Below are positions 11,209 through 24,218 of a stretch of 64,000 nt of DNA, one piece after another. The notes under the pieces are model-generated. The model worked only from the letters and a program-made list of their open reading frames with translations. It did no database searches and was not told where the DNA came from. Each line of letters opens with the position of its first letter. Position 1 is the first letter of the stretch. The position numbers were made by a program, and so were the translations under genes. This stretch comes from Steromphala cineraria. Taxonomy: Eukaryota > Mollusca > Gastropoda > Trochida > Trochidae. The DNA lies in assembly GCA_916613615.1 (NCBI GenBank), contig OU744730.1, positions 27,836,882 through 27,900,881 of the forward strand, in the 5' to 3' direction.

Positions 11209-14200
11209 TTACAATTCGCCCTGAACAAACCAAGCTTGGACCATACCTGTACAGCTGCGTATCTTAAGTTTGTTCATTTACCTGCGTTTTGAATGCAAAT
11301 ATCATGTAATTTGGAATGTCCTAGGGGCATCCTACATGCAGCATTGCGAAAATTTCGAAAACACTATTTTGTATTTTTCTCTACAAAATCCTTTATTAGT
11401 TATCAATAGCTTTAGACCTAAGTCATATTTGTTCCTTTGCATTAATGCAATGTAATTATACTGATTTCTTTCTTGCAAAGTTTAAATGGAATATTTCAAT
11501 CGAAATTAAAGAAAATCTGAATTTCACAAATATGACTCCATCTGTTGTGTATTCAATCATGCCAAATATCTAAATTCAGTATCAGTGACAAGACGATCCC
11601 GAAATACGGTTTTGGAATTACTGTTTTACTAATAAATAATTGGTTGCCGTTTGTAGGTGCTCCTGGACCTCAAAATGAAACCCAATTTACACAATATTTG
11701 CACTAAGATATACAAGCAAGTGAACAAACTTAAGATACGCAGCTGTACCTTGCCCAGAGTCTAGTGATGGATGTCACATAACCTCCAAAGTGCCTTGCAA
11801 CTGCAGTTGCCTTCCAGTTTCCAACATACCAATGACAAAACTATTCCCTGTTGGGCTAAAAACGACATGTATTCCTTCTTCTTTAAATAAATTATGTTAT
11901 GATTTTTGAATGTCCAGGCTATATATCAATCTTTTTATGTGAAACATAAATAATCATGCTGAATATACAAAAGAAAAGTACCTTCGTTTTTGTTGATTGC
12001 TGATGATTAACCAGAACAGTCGACAAAACAAAGAAAAATAGTTTGAAAAATGGAATACTTTTTTATTTTAAGTCATATGTTGAATTAGCATAATTGTAAA
12101 AGAGAAATGTGCGTTTCTTTTGCAGTCACCAAGCCAAATATATGTCTATATTCAGAAAAACACGAGATGTCTGAATAATTCAAAGGTGATTGGTTCAAGT
12201 AAGTCCATTCTAAAATGTAAGTATTTCTTCATTGATTTTGCATGAAGAATCTATCATGAACTTATACCAGTTTGTTCTGTTGTTAGAGGCACATATGTAA
12301 AACAATAAAAGTTGTTGAAAAGTACCATCTTAAGACCATTCATAATATTTTTACATGTACATGTATCATGTTAAAGCCTAATGCAAACATAAAAAAAATA
12401 TTTAGAAAAACGTCTGGTGGACAATGAATGTGCTCAAATACTTTACATGTATTTATACAAACTGGCCATAACCTAGCGAGTAAACAAGTAATGCTACAAA
12501 ATGAGGAATATTTCAACACCCTATTGTCTTAAATGAAAATGAACGAGAGGTTCATCATGCATGCCATGTATCACACAAAATAATCAGGTAATCAATTAAA
12601 AACAATATCTGTTTACGCTTCTTAAAATTATGCTTTTCGGGAAATCCTTATTTTAATGAGAGAGGATTGGTACATATATGAAAAAGTGCATTTAAATCTG
12701 ATGAATTAAAAAATTATTTTAAAAGAAGGTTATTCAATTTGATAACATCTTTATAAGTTTTCATTTTTTCATTCATTTCATATCGTTCATTTCAAACATT
12801 TTCGCAATAAGCACATAAAATTAAATTCTAGAATGACACAAAGAGTATTGAAAAGACTTGAAAAAACTCAAAGGTATCACACCATGTATGAAATTGAGAG
12901 AAGTGCTCAAAGAACATGTGGTCAACTTATTGTTTTTAGCTACCAGCATCATTTTGTTTTTAATAGACGTCTTTTTTTGTAAATATTTATTGTCATATCG
13001 TTGGCGACTGAATCATGATAGTATAAAGTATTTTCAACATATTTCAGCAGATAAGGTATTTTGATTTCAATTAAAGATTACAAAAAATGATTACAAGCTC
13101 TTGCACATATCAAAATGAAGAAAAACATTAATATTTAGGTTAAATTAATGTGACCATCTTTTACCAGAATTGTGATTTCTTGTTATGAAATTATTAATAC
13201 ATCAAAGATATATATTTGAAAACTGTAAACAAAAGAATTCACATTTATTTTTCAGCTACGTCAGAACAACCAACATTTAGCGGAAATCTCCTTGCTGTAC
13301 CTCACATATCAGAAATCGGCAGACCACTCTACCAAGCACACCTACTTTCCTTGAATACATTGAATATAACACCCTACAAGCAACTGAAGAGTCGGCGAAT
13401 CGTTGCAATGGTCTTCATCCCCAAACTGAACATATTAGTTCTTTCAAAGAGTGCTTATCTTAAACAGATTTTCTCATTTGATTTTAAAACCGTGGATACT
13501 GTTAAATTAGCAAAATACGCACCGTTAGCTTTTGGTCTAGATAATGAACGTTTGTTGATATTTTTCTTTAACAAGATAAAAAATAAGAAAGGAAAGAAGT
13601 GGGAGCTGTTCAAGTTACATATGGAAGGCAAACAATTAGAAACAGTCAAAATATTTAATAAACATTTTAATCTGCAATTGCAGTGAATTCTCATGAAGAA
13701 TTATTGTACAGTAGCTATAAAAAGGTGATTTTTGTTTTTACTTATGATGGCAAGATGATGAAGGAAATAAATATTCCTCACGCCACAAGCACGCTGTGTT
13801 TAGATAGCAGTAAATATGTACTTTATCTAAATTTCAAGAAAACAGTTAGTTTCATTCAACTTAATAGAACAAGCTACTATCACAGTATAACTCAGCTCAG
13901 TCGAAACCCTAGACAGTTGGTAACCGATGGACATAAAGTATACATTTCCTATTGGCAAAATTCTTGGGTAACTGCAGTTAAATGGAAAAATGGAGTTAGG
14001 ATCTCACAGATATATGTGGATCTAAAAGGCCTTGGTCACAAAGGACTTCAGATCTGTTTAATCGAGTAAGAAGATTTTGTTTGATTTTGTTTGATGTCCC
14101 GCTGTTTCTTTAATGTAAGAATTTGTGTTGACATCTCAAACTCAATAAAGAAATTTCTTGACCTTTTGACACTGTTTTTTAATTACTATTACCTCTGTTC

Positions 14201-15920
14201 TCATGTTGGGTTGACTTTAATACAAAAAAATGCAAAGATATAATATCACAATGGTTTGTGTTTTTCAGATATCAGTGATTCTTTTTATCATTTACAATTT
14301 CCAATGCATTTTTGGGGTTAATAAAAACTAATCATTTTTTGTCTTTGTGTCTTTAAAATTGCATTAAAAAAATGACACCAAGGATTCTCATTAAAATATG
14401 ATCATATTGTTAATCAGACAGTGTAAAGACTATGTAATGAGCATTCACGTTTGACTTTTAAAAAATCAGGGTCAATACTTAGATTCATTGTTTCTTATTA
14501 GTGTGGAAAATAATTGTGGATATATTAAGGTATTATTGTGTTAAAAGCTTGAGACAGAACCATGACGTTTCACTACATTATCACTGAGAATATCATACTC
14601 ACAAATTTATATCACAAATAGATAAAATATAATTTTTGTTCAAATACAAAAAGCAAGATCCAAACGACACCAATACAAGAACTAATATACAAAAAAATAA
14701 AAGATATTCATGTTGTCCTCAACAGCTATTTGAAGTTTCTTTATTAACGTAGATCAACCACATTTATGAATTATTATTGCAATAAACTGATATTCTATCA
14801 TGTGAACAGCATTGTAATGGAATTGCAGTGAGTAGTTTTGGAAATAACATTCCAAATTCACGATGTCATCTTGGACTCACTTAGTTACATAATCGTAGTA
14901 ACGTTTGAGAGATTTAACTTCGTTATAGCAAAAACTTCTTATCCTCGAACAATGCACTCAATCAGCGACAGCCATCTTTTTGTACTATCAGTAGAAAATG
15001 AGGATATTTCTTTCCTGGAAGAAACTATTTGTAATAAGGGTTGAACAAACGGGTATAAAGAGAGGTTGGTTCTGCCCAGGGGCCATTCCTTTTCAGCTTT
15101 TGATAGCAGCAGCTCCCCTGGTTTTGGTTGAGTTCTTTTAAGTTGTATATATATCTTTTTGTCTAAGTTTCATATATAGAATGTTTCACAAGTTTTTGAG
15201 GATTTGTGTCCAAGTCCAACTAAACCTAAGTCTGTTTCTTGGTACAAAATAAAACTTATTCATGTTTATATTATATCATTATTACTAAGCATTAAGTCCG
15301 TAGTTTTCTCCAAGTTGTTTTCAGAGTTTCTTTGCAACATTGAACGCTTCATGTCGTATAATGTTGACGATAGAGTGATGGGAAATATTCAAAGTCACAA
15401 AACACTCTTAAGCCCCATTTGCCGAAATAATTGTAAATCCCAGTTGTAGGAAATAATCCAGTCCCAGTTTGGGATGATCCCTGACCCGTATGGAAATGAC
15501 AGACTCGGTCTTCTGAACATTACATAAATAAATTACCAGCAAAACATGTCTTCCAGTATAGACAAACATGGTGTTGAACTTGTCAATCACTGCTATCACT
15601 TTGTCTTTGAGAATTAAAAGTACACACTCGTTGGAAAGATGGAAAGAATGGTTTAATTAATAAATTTGCTGGTTTCTCCGCTCACATGAAAGAGAAAGTT
15701 AGCAGTTTACCCTGGAGTAACAGCGAACTTGTAGTACACTCTAACTTAGGTTTCTCTGAGTGCAACCAAACATCACTCTTAGATAATTACACAACACATC
15801 AAATAAGTGAAACAATTTACCAGTAATTAGTTAATTAGACATTCATGAACAATGTCATCATCTGAGTTTGCATAAGACCTACCCTTGTAGGTGATACAAT
15901 GAATACAGCAAAATATCTAA
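11209..15920. repeat. Segmental duplication unit 1, first part (matches 42974-47690)
   Basis: The sequence from TTACAATTCGCCCTG to about 15920 is nearly identical, about 2% different by eye, to 42974-47690. It includes type B intron 1 (part), exons 2 and 3 and 1.8 kb of 3' flank. Similarity begins abruptly at 11209, inside intron 1, so exon 1 is not in the duplicated block. It ends beside an inverted-repeat element at 15932. Confidence 0.9.
11249..11748. repeat. 500-bp segment bounded by a perfect 28-bp inverted repeat
   Basis: 11249-11276 and 11721-11748 are exact reverse complements; both contain AGCTGCGTATCTTAAG or its complement. Similarity continues weakly inward. The same structure is in the second unit (about 43013-43513). 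The interior is noncoding. It looks like a non-autonomous element and lies 40 bases from the duplication breakpoint. Confidence 0.65.
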
Positions 15921-15931
15921 AGGTGGGTTTC
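14150..15931. other. 3' flank of the type B gene, noncoding
   Basis: No gene seen. It is almost identical to 45921-47690 of the second unit, apart from small differences near 14940-15160, and so belongs to the duplicated block. Confidence 0.5.
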
Positions 15932-16078
15932 ATACCCCCGGGGGTAAATTTGCCCCCAGGGGCAAAAGTCAAATATTGCATTGCGTTTATATGAAATGAA
16001 ATTGCAATACCTAGGGACATTATTTTCTCTTCATATATTGAATTTTATAAGGATATTCAGTTTTGCCCCCTGGGGTAT
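15932..16078. mobile_element. Small inverted-repeat element, about 147 bp
   Basis: 15932-15949 (ATACCCCCGGGGG) and 16061-16078 (CCCCCTGGGGTAT) are inverted copies with 15 of 18 matches. It sits where similarity between the two duplication units stops, which fits an insertion, deletion or break at that point. Target duplication is not clear. Confidence 0.4.
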
Positions 16079-17263
16079 ACAAAGTAAAGTGTTTGGAGCT
16101 TCAAAACTGTAAAATTTTAACAATGACGTAGCATTGAAATCCATGATATCAAGATTCTCACTATTTTCTAAAAAAAACAGAATATCAAAGAATGAAAAAT
16201 ATTTTTGTGAAAAAATGATTTCCTTACTTGTCACAATTTTTGTTATTCTCAAATATTCTTATGATTTTCTACAATTTGGTTTATGTACACATGAAAAGGA
16301 ATAATATACTGAAGAACTTTGAAAACGCATAGAAGATTTTTAACCCGTTTTCCCAAAAAAGTATATGTAACCTTAATTATGTAAATACGTTAAAATTAGT
16401 AATCAAAGACATCTTTTAAACCAATTTTCCGAGTTCAAATCCATTTCTTGTTCTTTGAAGCAGAAAAAGTTGCAAGACGTTTCCATGTCAGCCAGTGAAC
16501 CATAAGCCATCTTATCAGTAGACACCAGCAAACAGGAAGTGTAGCAGACCGACCCAGACCAGGTCAACTTCTGGTTACCACTGCTAGACAGGATCGACTC
16601 ATTCGACTTGCCCACCTCCAAGATGGATTATGTACAGCAACAACAACGGCATCGAACACAATTGGGAGACATGGGACACTATCACAGTGAGGAGACACCT
16701 GAGACGTGCGGGATTGCGACCAAGACATCACTATGAAGGCCCGATCTTGCAGCCACGACACCGTCAGGCCAGACATCAATTTGCACAGCAATTTGGACGT
16801 CAACCGCTACCATTCTTCCGTAGAATTGTGTTTTCTGACGAATCGAGGTACTGTGTTTCTTTTGTTGATGGGAGAGAGCGGTTGTATCGACGACATGGTG
16901 AACGATACGCCAATGCATTTTGTAAGGCAGCGAGATCGATTTGGTGGTGGAAGTGTTATGGTTGGGGGTGCAATAAACGCACATTTAAGGAGCGATCTCC
17001 ACATTATTCAGGGAAATCTTACAGCACAGCGTTATGTGGATAAAATTCTAAGGCCTGAAGTCACCAGCGACGTCAACGGCACCTGATTTTCCTGCATGAC
17101 AAAACACGTCCCCATGCCGCAAGACTGACACAAGCTTTTATTCAACAGAATGGAATCAATGTAATGGTTGGCCTGCTTATTCGCCTGACTTAAACCCAAT
17201 TGAGCACATTTGGGATGAGCTTGGAAGGCGAGTTTACAGACGTCAAAGACCGCTAGTTAATGT

Positions 17264-17715
17264 GGCCACAGACCACAATTATTTTACAGTAGTTTTATCA
17301 TTATGGTCTTTCTAATACAGCCTTTTCCCTATATTTCGTTGGGCGTTCAGCTTTTGCACACTGACTTACCTGCCATAGACCACTTTTCAGTCAAAAATTG
17401 AGCACACCTTTTGCGGCAGCGAAGGCCGGTAGAGAGTGTAAACAAATATGACCCCTTCGTCAAGGCCGTTCAGCATGACATGACCTTCAACTTGGGGTCA
17501 CTTTGCCTGCTCACACCAACACTTTAGCAGTAATTCCAAATCCCAGAAAAATTTACACACATACTAGAGAGTCAGATCTTTCATTTGCACCATCACATGT
17601 CACAATAAAGTGTCTGGAAGTATTTTTTAAAAATTATCCACTAGGGACTACTTTGTCTCTGAATTGCTTCCGGGTTGAGGTAAAAGTTAGTCGATGTAAT
17701 TGTGGGCTGTGTCCT
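17264..17715. mobile_element. 452-bp unit T (also at 20515-20966 and 23767-24218)
   Basis: Each T has the same 18-bp imperfect inverted ends. The inner copy at 20515 is flanked by ATCA on both sides, again like a 4-bp target duplication, so T by itself behaves like a small transposable element. It contains no coding region I recognise. Confidence 0.6.
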
Positions 17716-20700
17716 ATCAGGGCAGCTATTTTTGTCGAAATTGAATAAAACTTCACAGGTAGTAAGTACATCCAATTACCAATAAATGCACAAAAGCTCA
17801 GGTCTCAGTTGCAAACACAAGTATCCTGACAGGGGACTTGCATCAGGCTCTGTCATCTGATTTGAAAGGCCAGTAGATCTTGTAACTTGTCGTCTGCAGG
17901 GTAGCGCAATGCTCATCATTCTAAAACCATACAAGATATCTTCAAAAAGTAACTTTTTCCTGCAAATGTTAATCAAATACTTTAAAATAAACAATATTTG
18001 AAAAAGTTTGGACAAATATAAATATTTTTTTCAATTTTTTCAAAATGTCACCAATTTTTTTCACTTTTTTTGACAATTTTCATCAAATTTCACTATGAAA
18101 ATAAAAATTGAAACTGCTAAATTTGGTACTGCTTGAAAGACATTTTTTCCCTTGTCAAAATGAGTCCACACTCAATTGACTGCTAATTGCCTCATGATTG
18201 GTAGGTGCTCTTGAGTATTACCCATCACACATTGCAGTTAGCCAATACTCCTATAGGTGTCATATAGGTAATCTCTTCTACAAGCCAATAAACATCTGCC
18301 TGGAGATAACTATCAGTTCCAAATGGCAGTGTATACAATACATTGTCAGTGCAGAGACAAATCACAGGTATGGTGTAATAAATAAGCACTTGCCAGGAGT
18401 GCTTCATCATTTCAATTTGCTATCGAACATGAGGATACGAGAAGCGGCACACCTCAAGTCTTCCAGAAAGATAAAATTCAATGGAAAAAAGGGCTAACTT
18501 TTGATTTTGATGAAGGATCAGACCCCCCATAATAAAGAAAACTGAAGCCTGTCACCAGGATGAGTGCTGACCATTTAAACTGGTTGCCAAGTCCAGGTCT
18601 GCCACCTCCCTTATTTCGATGCCAGACTGTGAGGGTATCTCCAGCTCAGTATTTCTGCTTCGCCCTTTGCCGGCTGAGAGGCCCAAGCCACAAGAAGGCA
18701 GTTTACATTTCTCTTAGGGCTATGAAACTGTTTGACGGTACATAAATGGCCAATTGCTGTAATCTGATTAACTGCCTTCGACATTTTGACGTCTCCCGAT
18801 TGTGCAAAAACATCATTTTGATATACATGTTTACAGGCACCACCCATGAGCAGAGGAGACAGCAACAGTGATTTTTTAGTCAGGATGTGAAGACCCAGCT
18901 CAGTTTCGATAGTAAAGAAGTGACAAAAACTCATACGGGCTACATGAATGCACTGCATAGTATCTTACCTAATGTCACCGAGGCCACACTTCTGTGTTAT
19001 TATTGGGACCGTTCTCTATGTTCCCATCACTCCGTGTTTTGCATTGGCGATGCTTCTCGTAGCTGGTGGATTAGGTCTATTCTCCTCTGCAAATGGAAGA
19101 TCACAAATTTCAACATGAAAAACAATGTTAAACATCAGCTACATGAAATATTGAAGATGAATCTAAGTGTTGAGCACATACAAGTTTATACTGACATTGA
19201 AAATGTGAGGCAGGAAACACAAATCTGAGTGTATCTCTACCAAAAAATGTAAATTTCTCTAGAAATAACATTTGCTGGCTATCGGCAACCATAAACGGGC
19301 TCAATAATGGACCAAGGACCTGTGCAATTGAGAAAAGAAATGTGTCTAGGTGTACAGCTCTCTCTTGGATCAGTTCCGTCTTTGCGTAAAATTGATAAGG
19401 AAGCAGACTATCAAAAAAATGCAATAAGGACATTGTTGCTATTAAAAGAGTATTGGTACACCAAGGACAGCAGCTTGCTCATTACATTAAGACCAAAACC
19501 ATCCATGAAGGACAAATGTGATTACAGAAAGGGTCAGATTGATGCTAACCATCTATCGGTTAGGACTGGGATCATTCTTTTTCAAAGTGACCATATGCAT
19601 GAACAATGTTAGATTGTGGATTGAAGACTTGGAATACTTATGCAAAGTCTCTTGATTGCATTGCCATGCAAGCAAATTGACTTTAATTCATGATTTTTAC
19701 AAGTCAATACTACTTTTATGAGTATTTTATATCCATACAAGCTACATGAAATTGTGTGTTGTGACAGTATTATTGAAATGTGATCAATGAATGATTTTCA
19801 CAAATAGTTTACATTTATGCAATAAAAACAAAGGTAACATGATATGTATGCCAGTTATTCTCTAGAAAACAGTCCTAATATTGAACATGAACAGTACAAG
19901 TATGTCGGTCTAAGCAATTGCACCTATCTGCATTGACACTGACTGGATCTGCCGTAGTGCGCATTACCAACACACATCTCTGATTGTGACATAAATAGCT
20001 GATATTGAGGTGATTCTCAATGAAATTTCCTTTAAAAACAATGTACCTTATAGCCTATGAGCATTTACAGCATGACACTATTATTTGTAATAGGAGATGA
20101 GTATCTTTATGCCACATCAAGAGGGGATTAGAGCTCTCTACCAAATTTTACACTAATCTTATTTCCTGTGATTTTTAATAACTTGACCTGATATTTGATA
20201 AAAAAAAGCCCCCAATCTCTCTGACATAACAATTCTTGGTGTTTTAATACACAAATGTTCCATATCTAGAAGTAATATGAATTTTTTGGCTTGCTAAGAA
20301 AACCATTTGGTTGTTTCGGCATTAAAAAAAACAATATTTTAAAGAAATTCTAATAAAATTAAAAAATTTAAATTCTACTGGAAAATGCATACAATGCCTT
20401 ATACAAACATCATTAATGAATAAGTGTACCAAATTTCAAGCAAAAAGATTGAAAACTGACAAAGTTATTAGCCATCAAACACATGAAAACCCCCATTTAG
20501 TGCTTTCCATATCAGGCCACAGACCACAATTATTTTACAGTAGTTTTATCATCATTGTCTTTCTAATACAGCCTTTTCCCTATATTTCGTTGGGCGTTCA
20601 GCTTTTGCACACTGACTTACCTGCCATAGACCACTTTTCAGTCAAAAATTGAGCACACCTTTTGCGGCAGCGAAGGCCGGTAGAGAGTGTAAACAAATAT

Positions 20701-23700
20701 GACCCCTTCGTCAAGGCCGTTCAGCATGACATGACCTTCAACTTGGGGTCACTTTGCCTGCTCACACCAACACTTTAGCAGTAATTCCAAATCCCAGAAA
20801 AATTTACACACATACTAGAGAGTCAGATCTTTCATTTGCACCATCACATGTCACAATAAAGTGTCTGGAAGTATTTTTTAAAAATTATCCACTAGGGACT
20901 ACTTTGTCTCTGAATTGCTTCCGGGTTGAGGTAAAAGTTAGTCGATGTAATTGTGGGCTGTGTCCTATCAGGGCAGCTATTTTTGTCGAAATTGAATAAA
21001 ACTTCACAGGTAGTAAGTACATCCAATTACCAATAAATGCACAAAAGCTCAGGTCTCAGTTGCAAACACAAGTATCCTGACAGGGGACTTGCATCAGGCT
21101 CTGTCATCTGATTTGAAAGGCCAGTAGATCTTGTAAACTTGTCGTCTGCAGGGTAGCGCAATGCTCATCATTCTAAAACCATACAAGATATCTTCAAAAA
21201 GTAACTTTTTCCTGCAAATGTTAATCAAATACTTTAAAATAAACAATATTTGAAAAAGTTTGGACAAATATAAATATTTTTTTCAATTTTTTCAAAATGT
21301 CACCAATTTTTTTCACTTTTTTTGACAATTTTCATCAAATTTCACTATGAAAATAAAAATTGAAACTGCTAAATTTGGTACTGCTTGAAAGACATTTTTT
21401 CCCTTGTCAAAATGAGTCCACACTCAATTGACTGCTAATTGCCTCATGATTGGTAGGTGCTCTTGAGTATTACCCATCACACATTGCAGTTAGCCAATAC
21501 TCCTATAGGTGTCATATAGGTAATCTCTTCTACAAGCCAATAAACATCTGCCTGGAGATAACTATCAGTTCCAAATGGCAGTGTATACAATACATTGTCA
21601 GTGCAGAGACAAATCACAGGTATGGTGTAATAAATAAGCACTTGCCAGGAGTGCTTCATCATTTCAATTTGCTATCGAACATGAGGATACGAGAAGCGGC
21701 ACACCTCAAGTCTTCCAGAAAGATAAAATTCAATGGAAAAAAGGGCTAACTTTTGATTTTGATGAAGGATCAGACCCCCCATAATAAAGAAAACTGAAGC
21801 CTGTCACCAGGATGAGTGCTGACCATTTAAACTGGTTGCCAAGTCCAGGTCTGCCACCTCCCTTATTTCGACGCCAGACTGTGAGGGTATCTCCAGCTCA
21901 GTATTTCTGCTTCGCCCTTTGCCGGCTGAGAGGCCCAAGCCACAAGAAGGCAGTTTACATTTCTCTTAGGGCTATGAAACTGTTTGACGGTACATAAATG
22001 GCCAATTGCTGTAATCTGATTAACTGCCTTCGACATTTTGACGTCTCCCGATTGTGCAAAAACATCATTTTGATATACATGTTTACAGGCACCACCCATG
22101 AGCAGAGGAGACAGCAACAGTGATTTTTTAGTCAGGATGTGAAGACCCAGCTCAGTTTCGATAGTAAAGAAGTGACAAAAACTCATACGGGCTACATGAA
22201 TGCACTGCATAGTATCTTACCTAATGTCACCGAGGCCACACTTCTGTGTTATTATTGGGACCGTTCTCTATGTTCCCATCACTCCGTGTTTTGCATTGGC
22301 GATGCTTCTCGTAGCTGGTGGATTAGGTCTATTCTCCTCTGCAAATGGAAGATCACAAATTTCAACATGAAAAACAATGTTAAACATCAGCTACATGAAA
22401 TATTGAAGATGAATCTAAGTGTTGAGCACATACAAGTTTATACTGACATTGAAAATGTGAGGCAGGAAACACAAATCTGAGTGTATCTCTACCAAAAAAT
22501 GTAAATTTCTCTAGAAATAACATTTGCTGGCTATCGGCAACCATAAACGGGCTCAATAATGGACCAAGGACCTGTGCAATTGAGAAAAGAAATGTGTCTA
22601 GGTGTACAGCTCTCTCTTGGATCAGTTCCGTCTTTGCGTAAAATTGATAAGGAAGCAGACTATCAAAAAAATGCAATAAGGACATTGTTGCTATTAAAAG
22701 AGTATTGGTACACCAAGGACAGCAGCTTGCTCATTACATTAAGACCAAAACCATCCATGAAGGACAAATGTGATTACAGAAAGGGTCAGATTGATGCTAA
22801 CCATCTACCGGTTAGGACTGGGATCATTCTTTTTCAAAGTGACCATATGCATGAACAATGTTAGATTGTGGATTGAAGACTTGGAATACTTATGCAAAGT
22901 CTCTTGATTGCATTGCCATGCAAGCAAATTGACTTTAATTCATGATTTTTACAAGTCAATACTACTTTTATGAGTATTTTATATCCATACAAGCTACATG
23001 AAATTGTGTGTTGTGACAGTATTATTGAAATGTGATCAATGAATGATTTTCACAAATAGTTTACATTTATGCAATAAAAACAAAGGTAACATGATATGTA
23101 TGCCAGTTATTCTCTAGAAAACAGTCCTAATATTGAACATGAACAGTACAAGTATGTCGGTCTAAGCAATTGCACCTATCTGCATTGACACTGACTGGAT
23201 CTGCCGTAGTGCGCATTACCAACACACATATCTGATTGTGACATAAATAGCTGATATTGAGGTGATTCTCAATGAAATTTCCTTTAAAAACAATGTACCT
23301 TATAGCCTATGAGCATTTACAGCATGACACTATTATTTGTAATAGGAGATGAGTATATTTATGCCACATCAAGAGGGGATTAGAGCTCTCTACCAAATTT
23401 TACACTAATCTTATTTCCTGTGATTTTTAATAACTTGACCTGATATTTGATAAAAAAAAGCCCCCAATCTCTCTGACATAACCATTCTTGGTGTTTTAAT
23501 ACACAAATGTTCCATATCTAGAAGTAATATGAATTTTTTGGCTTGCTAAGAAAACCATTTGGTTATTTCGGCATTAAAAATAACAATATTTTAAAGAAAT
23601 TCTAATAAAATTAAAAAATTTAAATTCTACTGGAAAATGCATACAATGCCTTATACAAACATCATTAATGAATAAGTGTACCAAATTTCAAGCAAAAGGA

Positions 23701-24218
23701 TTGAAAACTGACAAAGTTATTAGCCATCAAACACATGAAAACCCCCATTTAGTGCTTTCCATATCAGGCCACAGACCACAATTATTTTACAGTAGTTTTA
23801 TCATCATTGTCTTTCTAATACAGCCTTTTCCCTATATTTCGTTGGGCGTTCAGCTTTTGCACACTGACTTACCTGCCATAGACCACTTTTCAGTCAAAAA
23901 TTGAGCACACCTTTTGCGGCAGCGAAGGCCGGTAGAGAGTGTAAACAAATATGACCCCTTCGTCAAGGCCGTTCAGCATGACATGACCTTCAACTTGGGG
24001 TCACTTTGCCTGCTCACACCAACACTTTAGCAGTAATTCCAAATCCCAGAAAAATTTACACACATACTAGAGAGTCAGATCTTTCATTTGCACCATCACA
24101 TGTCACAATAAAGTGTCTGGAAGTATTTTTTAAAAATTATCCACTAGGGACTACTTTGTCTCTGAATTGCTTCCGGGTTGAGGTAAAAGTTAGTCGATGT
24201 AATTGTGGGCTGTGTCCT
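17264..24218. repeat. T-S-T-S-T array: 2.14 copies of a 3,252-bp unit, inserted in the Tc1 gene
   Basis: Copies start at 17264, 20515 and 23767 (periods 3251 and 3252); the third copy stops after 452 bases. The copies differ at only a handful of sites. The insertion is flanked by ATGT on both sides (17260-17263 and 24219-24222), as expected for a 4-bp target duplication. The outer ends are imperfect inverted repeats (GGCCACAGACCACAATTA at the left; the complement of the right end reads GGACACAGCCCACAATTA; 16 of 18 match). Open frames inside repeat exactly and show no known domain, so I annotate none as genes. Confidence 0.85.

Larger units (their letters stand above)
9304..14069 (+). pseudogene. 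Type B PAN-like/propeller gene, three exons, frameshifted in the last exon
   Basis: Exons are 9304-9525, 12126-12198 and 13256-14069. Exon 1 encodes a signal peptide (MNQQLFIAFLFGLLYLVLVG) and a Cys module, C-x3-C-x5-C-C-x10-C, the type B version of a half PAN domain; its donor is GAG|GTAAGT. Exon 2 is 73 nt with one Cys, phase 0 to 1. Exon 3 encodes a YWTD-like propeller (cores AFGLDNERLLIFFFNK, TLCLDSSKYVLYL, QLVTDGHKVYISYW). Compared with the near-identical exon at 45026-45840, one base is missing near 13667-13672, so the frame ends early and the second half (from 13683) is out of frame. This is either a recent pseudogene or a base-call error. AATAAA is at 14144. Intron 1 is 2.6 kb and holds several repeats. 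Confidence 0.72.

Noticed and set aside
11730..11911. Cys-rich open frame (CPESSDGCHITSK, NCSC) in type B intron 1 as an extra exon
   Set aside because: It follows a stop, has no acceptor or donor, and its differences from the unit 2 copy show no coding constraint; it is part of the inverted-repeat segment.
16630..17086. Two overlapping plus-strand open frames as separate genes
   Set aside because: Both are pieces of the same frameshifted Tc1 transposase; the conserved motifs jump between frames.
17264..24218. LTR retrotransposon with three LTRs
   Set aside because: The repeated ends do not begin TG and end CA, and no primer-binding site, gag or pol is visible.
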